DNA of 33,058 nucleotides from Bacillota bacterium (GTDB lineage: Bacteria > Bacillota > Clostridia > Christensenellales > SZUA-584): assembly GCA_023396555.1 (NCBI GenBank), contig JAEWWC010000258.1, positions 1 through 33,058 of the forward strand, read 5' to 3'. Below are positions 22,293 through 30,150 of the stretch, in pieces (within the stretch, counting starts at the first letter, position 1; each line of letters begins with the position of its first letter). The notes under the pieces were generated by a model that ran no database searches, was not told the origin of the DNA, and was given only the letters and a program-made list of their open reading frames with translations. The translations under genes and the position numbers were made by a program.

Positions 22293-23269
22293 TGAAAACC
22301 GATGTCAAAACGCATAACAAGAAATGGTACTCGTTCACATATCAGAAAGTATTGTTTGTGCTGCTGCTCGCCCTGATTGCATTCTTTGGCGTGATGGAGG
22401 AGTTCACGATCGTTAAGCCCAAAGTGCTGTTCGGGCTGACGGAAAACATCATGGAAATAGGCCTGATGGCACTGCCGATGACGCTCATCATCATCACGAG
22501 CGGCATTGACCTGTCGGTGGGCACGACGATGGCGCTGTCGGCGGTCGTCACCGGCGCGGTCTATGACCTGACGCAGAATATTTTCATCGCGATCGTCTGC
22601 GGCCTGGTGACCGGCATACTGTGCGGCGCGCTGAACGGACTGATCATATCCAAGACAAAGGTTGCGCCGCTGGTCACGACGCTGGCGACGATGTCGCTAT
22701 ACCTCGGCATTGCCAAGATCATCTGCGGCACGAAGATATACTCCGATTTCCCCAAGGGCTTCACGTTTCTGCAGACGCAGAAACTTTTCGGGGTCGTGCC
22801 GTATCAGTTCCTGCTGTTCATCGTACTGTTCATCGGTTTCGCGCTTTTCCTCAGCCGTTCGTCGCTGGGCAGATATATCAGGGGAATCGGGCTGAACGAG
22901 GAAGCGGTCAAATATTCCGGCGTCAAGATAGCCAAAATCAAGTTCTTTCTGTACATGATCTCCGGTTTTGTTTCCGCCATTGCCGCGCTGGTATACCTCT
23001 CGCATCTGCCGGCGGCCAAACCGGACATTGGCACAAACCTCAACCTGCAGACCATCACCGCGGTGGTACTGGGCGGTACCAGCATCATGGGCGGCGTAGG
23101 CAACATGTCCGGCACGTTCCTGGGCGTTTTGATACTGGGCGTGCTGAGAAAGGGACTTCAGCTGATCGGCTTCGGCGGAGACGTTTACAGCTTCATACTG
23201 GGAATCGTTCTGGTTATCTGCCTGATCGGTTTCTCGCTGGTGGAAAACAAACAAAAGAAAACAGTTTAA
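22292..23269 (+). CDS. Sugar ABC transporter permease 2 (CUT2 type)
   Basis: A 325-residue membrane protein, paralogue of the preceding permease. It has S-G-I-D-L-S-V-G-T (about 70-78), the coupling region L-N-G-L-I-I-S-K-T-K-V-A-P-L and L-G-G-T-S-I-M-G-G-V-G (about 262-272). The start overlaps the upstream stop by one base and has GGGGGGT upstream. A two-permease arrangement with one tandem ATPase and one binding protein matches the rhamnose importers (RhaP/RhaQ) described in rhizobia. Confidence 0.92.
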   Translation: MKTDVKTHNKKWYSFTYQKVLFVLLLALIAFFGVMEEFTIVKPKVLFGLTENIMEIGLMALPMTLIIITSGIDLSVGTTMALSAVVTGAVYDLTQNIFIAIVCGLVTGILCGALNGLIISKTKVAPLVTTLATMSLYLGIAKIICGTKIYSDFPKGFTFLQTQKLFGVVPYQFLLFIVLFIGFALFLSRSSLGRYIRGIGLNEEAVKYSGVKIAKIKFFLYMISGFVSAIAALVYLSHLPAAKPDIGTNLNLQTITAVVLGGTSIMGGVGNMSGTFLGVLILGVLRKGLQLIGFGGDVYSFILGIVLVICLIGFSLVENKQKKTV

Positions 23270-23273
23270 TAGC

Positions 23274-23291
23274 TTTCAGCAAAAGCTGAAA
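23274..23291 (+). other. Intercistronic hairpin before the binding-protein gene
   Basis: TTTCAGC (23274-23280) and GCTGAAA (23285-23291) pair around AAAA, just before the ribosome binding site of the binding-protein gene. It is followed by A-rich sequence, not a T-tract, so it is not a terminator. A processed 5' end protecting the binding-protein mRNA is plausible. Confidence 0.5.
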
Positions 23292-23312
23292 TAAAAAAAC
23301 AGGAGGAAAAAA

Positions 23313-24476
23313 ATGAATAAGGTATTTGCAATTCTTATCGCAGTGCTGCTGCTGGCAGGCGTGTTTGCCGGATGTCAGGGACAGCAGCCCGCTGCCGAAC
23401 AACCCGCTTCGGAGAAGCCGGCAGCCGAACAGCCGGCAGAGCAGCCGGCTGCCGAAGAGCCTACAGAGGCACCCGCAGTCGATAAAGAGTTCAAGATTGG
23501 CATGATACCCAAGTTCACAGGCGTTGACTACTTTATCGCCTGCGAAAACGGCGCGAAGAAAGCTGCTGAAGATTTCGGCGTGACCCTTGACTGGCAGGGC
23601 GACCCGAGTGGTCAGGAAAGCGCAGCCAACCAGCAGGCCTACATTCAGACGTTCATTGACAAGGGTTATGATGCGATACTGGTGTCCGCTCTTGATGCGG
23701 AAAGCTATGCCGACACGTTAAGGTCTGCAATGGACCAGGGCATTCTCGTGATCACCTGGGACGCGGACGTGAACCCGACGGCGCGCGATTTCTTCGTGAA
23801 CCAGACGGAAAACTCCGATATCGGCGTGGCGATGATGCAGGGCATGGCGCAGAACGTTAAGGAAGGCATGGTAGCCGTCGTCTCTTCCGACCCCAACGCG
23901 AGCAACCAGAACGCGTGGATCGCCGCGATCCAGGCCGAGTATGAGAGCAAGAAGGATTCCGACTATGCCGGTATCACCTTCAACAACGAAATCGTGTATG
24001 CCGGCAACAACCAGGCGGACGCGGACAGAGCGGTCAACACGCTGCTGACGCAGAACCCCGACCTGAAAGGCATATTCGCGCTGTCGTCCATGGCGACTCC
24101 GGCCACAACGAAGGCCTGCGAAGATCTGGGTCTCCCGGTGGGTTCCGTTGCGATCGCTGCGCTGGGCGTCCCGGTCACCTCGGTGGATGCGATGGAGAGC
24201 GGCCTGATGCCCACAGTCGTTCTGTGGCAGCCGTACGACCTTGGCTATCTGGCGGTTCAGGTGGCGGTCGACCTGCTGAACGGCACAGCAACGAAGGACA
24301 TGACTTCCTATAAATCCGCGCTTTCCGGCAAGTCTCAGATCGGCGACGTGAACTATCCGGCGGAGCACAAGATCACGGAAGACAAGCAGATCATTCTGGG
24401 GCCGTCCATTGCCTACAATCTGGATAACGTAAAATTCTTCAAAGGTTATCCGGATGCAACCAGCGGCTTAGAGTAA
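23313..24476 (+). CDS. Sugar-binding lipoprotein of the ABC importer (RhaS/LsrB-like)
   Basis: A 387-residue substrate-binding lipoprotein. The signal peptide is about residues 1-20, with the lipidated Cys in V-F-A-G-C. A Pro/Ala/Glu-rich linker (about 24-58) tethers a type I periplasmic-binding domain (60-387). The domain has F-K-I-G-M-I-P-K-F-T-G-V-D-Y-F, I-T-W-D-A-D and V-L-W-Q-P-Y-D-L-G-Y, features shared by the rhamnose (RhaS) and AI-2 (LsrB) binding proteins. Its place in a rhamnose operon, with no lsr kinase or processing genes, favours rhamnose or a modified rhamnose. AGGAGG precedes the ATG. Hairpins flank the gene on both sides, which often gives higher expression of the binding protein than the rest of the operon. 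Confidence 0.92.
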   Translation: MNKVFAILIAVLLLAGVFAGCQGQQPAAEQPASEKPAAEQPAEQPAAEEPTEAPAVDKEFKIGMIPKFTGVDYFIACENGAKKAAEDFGVTLDWQGDPSGQESAANQQAYIQTFIDKGYDAILVSALDAESYADTLRSAMDQGILVITWDADVNPTARDFFVNQTENSDIGVAMMQGMAQNVKEGMVAVVSSDPNASNQNAWIAAIQAEYESKKDSDYAGITFNNEIVYAGNNQADADRAVNTLLTQNPDLKGIFALSSMATPATTKACEDLGLPVGSVAIAALGVPVTSVDAMESGLMPTVVLWQPYDLGYLAVQVAVDLLNGTATKDMTSYKSALSGKSQIGDVNYPAEHKITEDKQIILGPSIAYNLDNVKFFKGYPDATSGLE

Positions 24477-24489
24477 TAGCATAACAGGG

Positions 24490-24513
24490 AAGGGGGGCGG
24501 CAACGCCTCCCTT
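24490..24513 (+). other. Intercistronic GNRA-type hairpin after the binding-protein gene
   Basis: AAGGGGGGCG (24490-24499) pairs fully with CGCCTCCCTT (24504-24513), using one G-T wobble, around a GCAA tetraloop. No T-tract follows, so transcription can continue into the mutarotase gene. It likely protects the 3' end of the binding-protein message or partly attenuates the downstream genes. Confidence 0.65.
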
Positions 24514-24538
24514 ATACCCAAAGAAAGTGAAACACAGA

Positions 24539-24859
24539 ATGAGAAACAAATATGCGTGGACCTGGACGGTAAAGGAAGATTGCGTTGACGAATATGTCAG
24601 CATACATGCAAACGTTTGGCAAAGCGTATTGCAGGAGCATAAAGAAGCGGGCATCAGGAATTATTCCATATTTCAAAACGGAAATCAGTTTTTTTACGAA
24701 TATGAATGCGATGATATAGAATTCGCCTGCAGGTATATTGCAAACAGCAAGGCGTGCCAGGAGTGGGATGCGATCACCTCCAAGATGGTGGAAGGGTCTT
24801 TTGACTGGGGGAGCGACAATCCCGTGAGCTACCTGAAAGAAGTTTTTTATCTCGAATAG
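24539..24859 (+). CDS. rhaM: L-rhamnose mutarotase
   Basis: A protein of about 106 residues of the RhaM/RhaU family, which interconverts alpha and beta anomers of L-rhamnose. Typical elements are Y-A-W-T-W-T-V-K near the start, H-A-N-V-W in the first helix (the catalytic His region), N-Y-S-I-F and the C-terminal N-P-V-S-Y-L-K-E-V-F-Y-L, which matches the conserved family end. ATG at 24539 is preceded by GAAAGTGA; a GTG four codons upstream is less likely. It sits between the importer and the second URO-D-like gene. The middle of the protein differs from E. coli RhaM, so a related 6-deoxysugar is possible. Confidence 0.88.
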   Translation: MRNKYAWTWTVKEDCVDEYVSIHANVWQSVLQEHKEAGIRNYSIFQNGNQFFYEYECDDIEFACRYIANSKACQEWDAITSKMVEGSFDWGSDNPVSYLKEVFYLE

Positions 24860-24904
24860 CGCGTTGTCAGTATGTCGGAGACACCGGGGAATGAAGGAGC
24901 GGCA

Positions 24905-25924
24905 ATGAGCAGATCGGATGCTGTAAAAAAAGCAATACTGCATGAAGAGTCGGATTATATACCTTACAATATTGAGCTGACCAGAGAAGTGGAAGCGCGG
25001 CTGGAAACTGAGATGGGTCTTAAGGCGGGCGGCTTCTTTGAATGGGCAGGCAACCACATAGAAAAGTGCGGGTTCGAAACGGGCGAGACCATCAGGCCCG
25101 GTTTCTACAAGGACGAATACGGCGTGGTCTGGGACCGTAGCGGACAGGACAAGGATATCGGGATTATGGCTGGCGTGATATTTCCGGAACCCGAAATTGA
25201 TCTGTATGCGTTCCCGTCGGTGGACAGGGCGGGCATAGAGGCCAAGTGCCAAAAATTCCTGGCCGTCGAACGCGATACCTATAAATTTGCGAAGATAGGC
25301 ACGACGCTGTTCGAGCGGGCATGGAGCCTTCGGGGCTTCGAGAACCTCTTCATGGACTTCATGCTGGAAGAAAGCTTTTCCCATGCTCTGCTGGAAAGGA
25401 TCGCCGACAGAAACATCGAGATATTGGATGTCGTGCTGAGATATGATTTCGACGGCGTGTATTTTGGCGACGATTACGGGCAGCAGACGTCGCTGCTGAT
25501 GAGCCCGGACACATGGAGAAAGTTTATCAAGCCGCAGCTGAAGAGGATGTTTGACCTGATCAAAAGCAAAGGCAAGTCTGTCTGCCTGCATTCCTGCGGC
25601 AACATATATGCCATTCTGGGCGATCTGATCGACATCGGGCTGGACGTTTATCAGACCGTGCAGCCGGAGATATACGATCTGCAGTCGCTCAACAAGGAAT
25701 TCGGCTCATCGCTTGCGTTTTACGGCGCCATCAGCACGCAAAGGGATCTTCCGTACAAAGATGCCGGAGAGATTAAAAGCATTGTAAAAGAGACGATGCG
25801 GGTGCTGGGCAGCGGCGGGGGGTATATCGCGGCGCCGACGCACCGGATCACCGGCGATGTGCCTGTGGACAATATACTGGCCATGATCGACGCTTTTAAA
25901 AACCAGCAGGGGCGGATGACATGA
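24905..25924 (+). CDS. Uroporphyrinogen decarboxylase-like (URO-D/MtaA superfamily) protein 2
   Basis: A 339-residue URO-D superfamily barrel, clearly divergent from the other copy in the same operon. It has F-G-D-D-Y-G-Q-Q (187-194), H229-x-C231 (L-H-S-C-G-N) and A-A-P-T-H-R (H313) at the third ligand position. It thus shares the HxC plus His pattern of the first copy and lacks the HemE arginine motif. ATG at 24905 is chosen for its GAAGGAG; another ATG lies 11 codons upstream. The stop overlaps the rhamnulokinase start (ATGA), tying its expression tightly to rhamnose catabolism. Function unknown; methyl transfer is one hypothesis from the superfamily. Confidence 0.8.
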   Translation: MSRSDAVKKAILHEESDYIPYNIELTREVEARLETEMGLKAGGFFEWAGNHIEKCGFETGETIRPGFYKDEYGVVWDRSGQDKDIGIMAGVIFPEPEIDLYAFPSVDRAGIEAKCQKFLAVERDTYKFAKIGTTLFERAWSLRGFENLFMDFMLEESFSHALLERIADRNIEILDVVLRYDFDGVYFGDDYGQQTSLLMSPDTWRKFIKPQLKRMFDLIKSKGKSVCLHSCGNIYAILGDLIDIGLDVYQTVQPEIYDLQSLNKEFGSSLAFYGAISTQRDLPYKDAGEIKSIVKETMRVLGSGGGYIAAPTHRITGDVPVDNILAMIDAFKNQQGRMT

Positions 25925-27393
25925 CGAAAAGAAACTACGTGGCGGTGGATCTGGGCGCAACCAGCGGAAGGGTCGTGGCGGGAGAATTTGACGGCCGCAA
26001 ACTCAGCCTGTCTGAGCGGCACAGGTTCCTGAACGACCCGGTGAAACTGCATGATATAATATACTGGGATATACTCTATATATTTAAAAACGTTGTTCAG
26101 GGGATAAAAAAAGCGGGCGAGGAGCGCGCTGTTCACAGCGTCGGCATCGATTCGTGGGGCAGTGATTTTATACTGCTGGACAAAAACGGGAGAATGCAGG
26201 AAAACCCGATGCACTACCGGGATGAGCTGACCAAGGGGATACCCGAAAAGCTTTATGAAACTATTCCTGCATCCGTGGTATATCAAAAAACAGGCATTCA
26301 GCATATGCGGCTGAACGGCATTTACCGGCTGTACGCGATGCACCTGAACCGGTTCAGCGCCTATGAGAACGCCAAGGATTTTCTGATGATTCCGGACGCG
26401 CTGACGTATTTTCTGACGGGCGAGAAGCTCAACGAGCACACCAACGCGACGACAACGCAGATGGTGTCCGCCGGTACCGGAGACTGGGCATACGACATGC
26501 TGTCTGAATTGGGCATCAACACGCAGATATTCCATAAACCCGTCGTGGCGAAGGATACACGGCTGAAGCTGCTGGACGGCTATGGCGGCGCGAAACTGTC
26601 CGTCATCGGCACGCACGATACCGCCTGCGCTGTGGCAGCCGTGCCGAGCCGTGAGGAGCATTTCATCTACATATCGAGCGGAACATGGTCTTTGGTGGGG
26701 ACGGAGACGGATGCACCCATCATCAACGAGCTGTCAATGCACGTGAACTTTACAAATGAAGGCGGCGTGATGAATAAAAACCGCCTGCTCAAAAATGTGA
26801 TGGGCATGTGGATACTGGAAGAACTGCGGCGGGAGTGGGAAGCGGACGCCGTATCCTGTTCATATCCCGAAATCATCGATCAGGCCGGCAGAGCGGAGCC
26901 CTACAGGCGAATCATCGACCCGGATAAGCCGGAGTTCATGGATATGGGCGGCATGTCTGAGAAAATCAATGCGAATTTGAGAGCCAGCGGACAGCCTGAA
27001 GCGCAAAGCGTGGGCGAATTCGCGCGGTGCTTGTTCGACAGTCTGGCTTTATGCTACAGGAATGTGATCTCACAGATCAAAGCTTTGACGGGCAAGGAGT
27101 ATCAGACCATCCATATCGTCGGCGGCGGTTCAAGGAACAGCTTTCTCAACCAGATCATCGCGGATGTGTGCGGTATGCAGGTAACGGCCGGACCGGTGGA
27201 GGCGACTGCGGCTGGCAATATACTGACGCAGGCATATGTATGCGGCGATATTTCAGGGTTGGCCGAGCTGCGCACCATATTGGCCGATTCATTTCCGGCG
27301 CAAGTTTTTGAACCAAGGAACGACCCGCAGGTCCCGGAGGCGTATGGCAAGTTCCAGAATATATTCAGAATAAACAAGGAGACGGAAAAATGA
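25921..27393 (+). CDS. rhaB: Rhamnulokinase
   Basis: A 490-residue FGGY-family sugar kinase that phosphorylates L-rhamnulose at C1. N-terminal phosphate loop D-L-G-A-T-S-G-R (11-18); V-G-I-D-S-W-G-S-D-F (about 75-84) is the substrate-binding block characteristic of RhaB; I-S-S-G-T-W-S-L-V-G (about 252-261) and G-G-G-S-R-N-S-F-L-N (about 401-410) are the adenosine-binding motifs. Length matches E. coli RhaB closely. It overlaps the upstream URO-D-like gene and the downstream isomerase by 4 bases each. Confidence 0.95.
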   Translation: MTKRNYVAVDLGATSGRVVAGEFDGRKLSLSERHRFLNDPVKLHDIIYWDILYIFKNVVQGIKKAGEERAVHSVGIDSWGSDFILLDKNGRMQENPMHYRDELTKGIPEKLYETIPASVVYQKTGIQHMRLNGIYRLYAMHLNRFSAYENAKDFLMIPDALTYFLTGEKLNEHTNATTTQMVSAGTGDWAYDMLSELGINTQIFHKPVVAKDTRLKLLDGYGGAKLSVIGTHDTACAVAAVPSREEHFIYISSGTWSLVGTETDAPIINELSMHVNFTNEGGVMNKNRLLKNVMGMWILEELRREWEADAVSCSYPEIIDQAGRAEPYRRIIDPDKPEFMDMGGMSEKINANLRASGQPEAQSVGEFARCLFDSLALCYRNVISQIKALTGKEYQTIHIVGGGSRNSFLNQIIADVCGMQVTAGPVEATAAGNILTQAYVCGDISGLAELRTILADSFPAQVFEPRNDPQVPEAYGKFQNIFRINKETEK

Positions 27394-28655
27394 ACGACAC
27401 AAAAAAGCCTGAAGTCATAGAGCAAGCGTATTTGCGTGCCAATGAAGAATACAAGCGGTTTGGCGTTGATTGTGATAAGGCCATGAACATGCTAAAAGGC
27501 ATCCCGCTGTCGCTGCATTGCTGGCAGGGAGACGACAACAACGGTTTTGACAACGACGGCGAGCTGACCGGCGGCATACTGGTGACGGGAAATTATCCGG
27601 GACGGTCCAGAAACGGCGAGGAGCTGCGGGCGGATATCGATAAGGCGTTCTCTCTGATACCGGGCAGGAAAAAACTCAATCTGCACGCCAGCTATGCCGA
27701 GCTGGACGGTAAAAAGGCGGACCGCGATGCGATAGGTCCGGAGCATTTTTCCAAGTGGATCGCCTGGGCCAAGGAGAGCAATGTCGGTCTGGATTTCAAT
27801 CCGACGCTTTTTTCTCATGAGATGTTTAAAGATAATATGACGCTGACCCACCCGGATAAAACTGTTCGGCGGTTCTGGATCGAGCATTGCAAGCGGACGC
27901 GCGAAATCGGGGCGGAGTTTGGCAAGGTTCTCGGGCAGCCCTGCGTCAACAACATATGGGCCGCCGACGGGCTCAAGGACACACCCGCCGACAGGATCGG
28001 CTATCGGGAGAGGCTTAAGGATTCGCTGGACGAGATCTTTGAGCAGAAATTCGACCGGAAGCATCTGGTGGATTCGGTTGAGAGCAAGCTGTTTGGCATC
28101 GGCTCGGAAAGCTATGTGCCGGGGTCTTTTGAGTTCTATATGGGCTATGCAATCAAAAACAATCTGGCACTGTGCCTCGATTCAGGGCATTATCATCCGA
28201 CGGAATCGATCTCGGATAAGATCAGTTCGGCGCTGATGTACCTCGACAACATATTGCTGCATGTTTCGCGCGGTGTCAGGTGGGACAGCGACCATGTGAC
28301 GACATTTACCGATGATACGAAGGCGATAGCCAGAGAATGCGTGAAAAGCGGCATGGACCGCATATTCTACGGGCTGGACTTCTTTGACGCGACGATCAAC
28401 AGGATTGCCGCGTGGGTCATCGGGTCCCACGCGTTCCTGAAAGCGATGCTGTTTGCCATGTTGGAGCCCGAAGAGATAACGGCTGCCGAATACAGATTTG
28501 ATTATACGACGCGTCTGGCGCTGATGGAAGAAGCCAAGCAGCTGCCTTGGGGGGCGGTATGGGATAAATACTGTCTGGACTGCGGCGTGCCCGCGGGTGC
28601 GGACTGGCTTGCGGAAGTGAAGCGGTATGAGGCAGATGTTCTGTCCAAAAGATAA
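27390..28655 (+). CDS. rhaA: L-rhamnose isomerase
   Basis: A 421-residue TIM-barrel isomerase converting L-rhamnose to L-rhamnulose, a near-normal length for RhaA. Signature blocks include S-L-H-C-W-Q-G-D-D (about 46-54), L-D-F-N-P-T-L-F-S-H, V-N-N-I-W-A-A-D-G and L-D-S-G-H-Y-H-P-T-E (metal-binding Asp and His), all diagnostic. It starts within the kinase stop (ATGA) and is followed after 9 bases by the aldolase. The set rhaA, rhaB and rhaM establishes that the operon handles L-rhamnose. Confidence 0.96.
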   Translation: MNDTKKPEVIEQAYLRANEEYKRFGVDCDKAMNMLKGIPLSLHCWQGDDNNGFDNDGELTGGILVTGNYPGRSRNGEELRADIDKAFSLIPGRKKLNLHASYAELDGKKADRDAIGPEHFSKWIAWAKESNVGLDFNPTLFSHEMFKDNMTLTHPDKTVRRFWIEHCKRTREIGAEFGKVLGQPCVNNIWAADGLKDTPADRIGYRERLKDSLDEIFEQKFDRKHLVDSVESKLFGIGSESYVPGSFEFYMGYAIKNNLALCLDSGHYHPTESISDKISSALMYLDNILLHVSRGVRWDSDHVTTFTDDTKAIARECVKSGMDRIFYGLDFFDATINRIAAWVIGSHAFLKAMLFAMLEPEEITAAEYRFDYTTRLALMEEAKQLPWGAVWDKYCLDCGVPAGADWLAEVKRYEADVLSKR

Positions 28656-28664
28656 GGGAGTTTC

Positions 28665-29678
28665 ATGATGCAAGACGGAAAAAGAAGCATGCAGAGGATC
28701 TCCGCCTATGCGGGGAACCGGAAGGACTACGTTCAGGGGGGCGGCGGCAACACCAGCGTCAAGCTGGACGACAGTCTGATGGCGATCAAGGCGTCGGGAT
28801 ATACGCTGCAGGAAGTCACGGTAGAGAAGGGCTTTGTCACCGTCGATTACCAGAAGATCAGACAGTATTACAACACTGTGGATGCGGCGGAAGACAGGGA
28901 TTTCGAAAAGGAAAGCCTGTCCGTAAATCTGGGCAGCGTGGTGCTACTCGAAGGCATGGAGAACCGGCGTCCGTCCGTTGAGGTGGGGTTCCATTCGTTT
29001 TTGAAAAAGAACGTGATCCACACCCATTCGGTCTACGCGAATATATTGTGCTGCAGCGCCGAGGGGCGTGCCGCAGCGGCGAGCATACTGCAAAGCGAAA
29101 AATACGTATTCATTCCGTATATCGATCCGGGATTCCGCCTGACGCTGGCCATCAAACAGGCGATTGATGAATATATCATCATGCACGGAGTACAGCCGCA
29201 GGTGATACTGATGGAGAACCACGGCATCGTTGTGCACAGCGATGATGACGATGAAACCATGGTGCTGCACGAGAGGGTCAACGATAAGATTCGCGCATAC
29301 TTTAAACTGCCAGAATTTCCGGTACCGGTCATCAGAAAGACGGACAGCGGTTATGCCAGCGATACCGGCTATCTGAAGCGCTTTTTGGATGAGAACCGTG
29401 CGGATGAGGCTTATTTTGGCGCGTTGACGCTGTATCCCGATCAGCTGGTGTATATCGGAGGCAAGCTGGGGGATACGGTCAGGATTCAAGGCGGCGAAGT
29501 TTTATACACCGCCAGCCGGAAAGAAGCGGAAGCGATCGAGGAAACGCTGGTGGGCGTCGTGTATGTGATCAACGAGATACGCAGGGCCGGGCTGACGCTG
29601 CGGGAAATGGGGCAGGAAGGCGCGGCGTTTATCAACAACTGGGAGAGCGAAAAATACAGGTCGAAGCTGATCAAGTAA
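28665..29678 (+). CDS. Class II aldolase, probable rhamnulose-1-phosphate aldolase
   Basis: A 337-residue class II aldolase/adducin-family protein. It has G-G-G-G-N-T-S-V-K near residue 30 (phosphate binding), I-H-T-H-S-V-Y-A-N in the middle and M-E-N-H-G-I-V-V later, giving the three zinc-binding His. Sequence style (Y-A-G-N-R-K-D-Y-V-Q-G-G) resembles the aldolase half of the RhaE/YuxG fusion more than E. coli RhaD. The dehydrogenase half of RhaE is missing, so it would give L-lactaldehyde without oxidising it. AAGGGAG precedes two adjacent ATGs. Being last in a rha operon, cleavage of rhamnulose-1-phosphate to DHAP and lactaldehyde is the likely reaction. Confidence 0.85.
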   Translation: MMQDGKRSMQRISAYAGNRKDYVQGGGGNTSVKLDDSLMAIKASGYTLQEVTVEKGFVTVDYQKIRQYYNTVDAAEDRDFEKESLSVNLGSVVLLEGMENRRPSVEVGFHSFLKKNVIHTHSVYANILCCSAEGRAAAASILQSEKYVFIPYIDPGFRLTLAIKQAIDEYIIMHGVQPQVILMENHGIVVHSDDDDETMVLHERVNDKIRAYFKLPEFPVPVIRKTDSGYASDTGYLKRFLDENRADEAYFGALTLYPDQLVYIGGKLGDTVRIQGGEVLYTASRKEAEAIEETLVGVVYVINEIRRAGLTLREMGQEGAAFINNWESEKYRSKLIK

Positions 29679-29716
29679 AGCAGATTGAGGCATGTGTGAT
29701 GAAGCGATGACAAAGG

Positions 29717-29809
29717 TCTAAGACCGTGGAAGCTCTGCCTCCACACCGCCGCTTAAGGGATTTAATCCCTTAAGAAACCCACTGAAAGTGCCATGTTCAT
29801 GGCACTTTC
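29717..29809 (+). repeat. Intergenic hairpin repeat, copy 3
   Basis: Order of blocks: TAAGACCG, a TGGAAGC/GCCTCCA stem with one mismatch, ACACCGCCG, a perfect 10-bp hairpin CTTAAGGGAT/ATCCCTTAAG (29752-29774), and a perfect 12-bp hairpin GAAAGTGCCATG/CATGGCACTTTC (29784-29809). The copy at 9691-9782 has the same order on the other strand, and 553-603 is a shortened copy. Confidence 0.75.
29784..29809. terminator. Hairpin after the rhamnose operon, possible terminator
   Basis: GAAAGTGCCATG and CATGGCACTTTC pair perfectly around TT. The T-tract is short (TTTC), so termination may be incomplete; the stronger terminator at 29935-29960 lies behind it. Confidence 0.5.
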
Positions 29810-29934
29810 ATATATCTTCCTACTTTTCTAAGTGCCCAAAACGGTATCAAGAAAAGTGGCGAGGGTCGCGAGAACCCCAAAAAGTTTTACGGTTTGGGGG
29901 CAGCGCCCCCCGGGAATGGTTTATCATCAAGCTG

Positions 29935-29960
29935 AACCGCCCATTTCCGGGCGGTTTTTT
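29935..29960 (+). terminator. Rho-independent terminator
   Basis: CCGCCC (29937-29942) and GGGCGG (29949-29954) form a GC-only stem around ATTTCC, followed by six T residues (29955-29960). It is the best terminator for the rhamnose operon in the plus direction. Confidence 0.85.
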
Positions 29961-30050
29961 AGTGCTCAGAATAAACAAAGAGGCCGGGTGGAGAGAAAAC
30001 AGGATAAAATCGGATACTCAGTGCCGCATTTGTATAGAAATATTGCATAT

Positions 30051-30075
30051 ACCGATCAATTCAATCGGTTTTTTT
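30051..30075 (+). terminator. Terminator-like hairpin upstream of selD
   Basis: ACCGAT (30051-30056) pairs with ATCGGT (30064-30069) and is followed by six more T residues (30070-30075). It insulates selD from upstream transcription, and its T-tract runs into the selD -35 box. Confidence 0.6.
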
Positions 30076-30103
30076 GACGTTTTTATCGTTATTGTGGTAT
30101 CCT
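30074..30103 (+). promoter_or_regulatory. Candidate selD promoter
   Basis: TTGACG (30074-30079), an 18-base spacer and TATCCT (30098-30103) lie about 50 bases before the selD start codon. The -35 matches five of six consensus positions. Confidence 0.5.
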
Positions 30104-30150
30104 AACGGTAATACGTTTTTATGGCGATACGCTCATATGGAGGTAGGGGA

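Larger units (their letters stand above)
29679..30150. other. 472-base intergenic region with repeats and terminators
   Basis: No gene was found. In order it holds the intergenic hairpin repeat (29717-29809), a GC-rich GGGGGC/GCCCCC hairpin (29896-29910) in sequence of a type common between Clostridia genes, a strong terminator (29935-29960), a second terminator (30051-30075) and the selD promoter (30074-30103). Short frames here are low-quality and lack ribosome binding sites. Confidence 0.7.

Noticed and set aside
23313..24476. AI-2 (LsrB) binding protein
   Set aside because: The protein resembles both LsrB and RhaS, but the operon holds rhaM, rhaA and rhaB and no lsrK, lsrF or lsrG.
24512..25591. 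A 359-residue minus-strand frame opposite the mutarotase and second URO-D-like gene
   Set aside because: It overlaps two well-supported plus-strand genes, has no ribosome binding site, and its composition is that of an antisense frame.
29788..30105. Short plus-strand frames in the gap before selD
   Set aside because: They run through hairpins and terminators and lack start signals.
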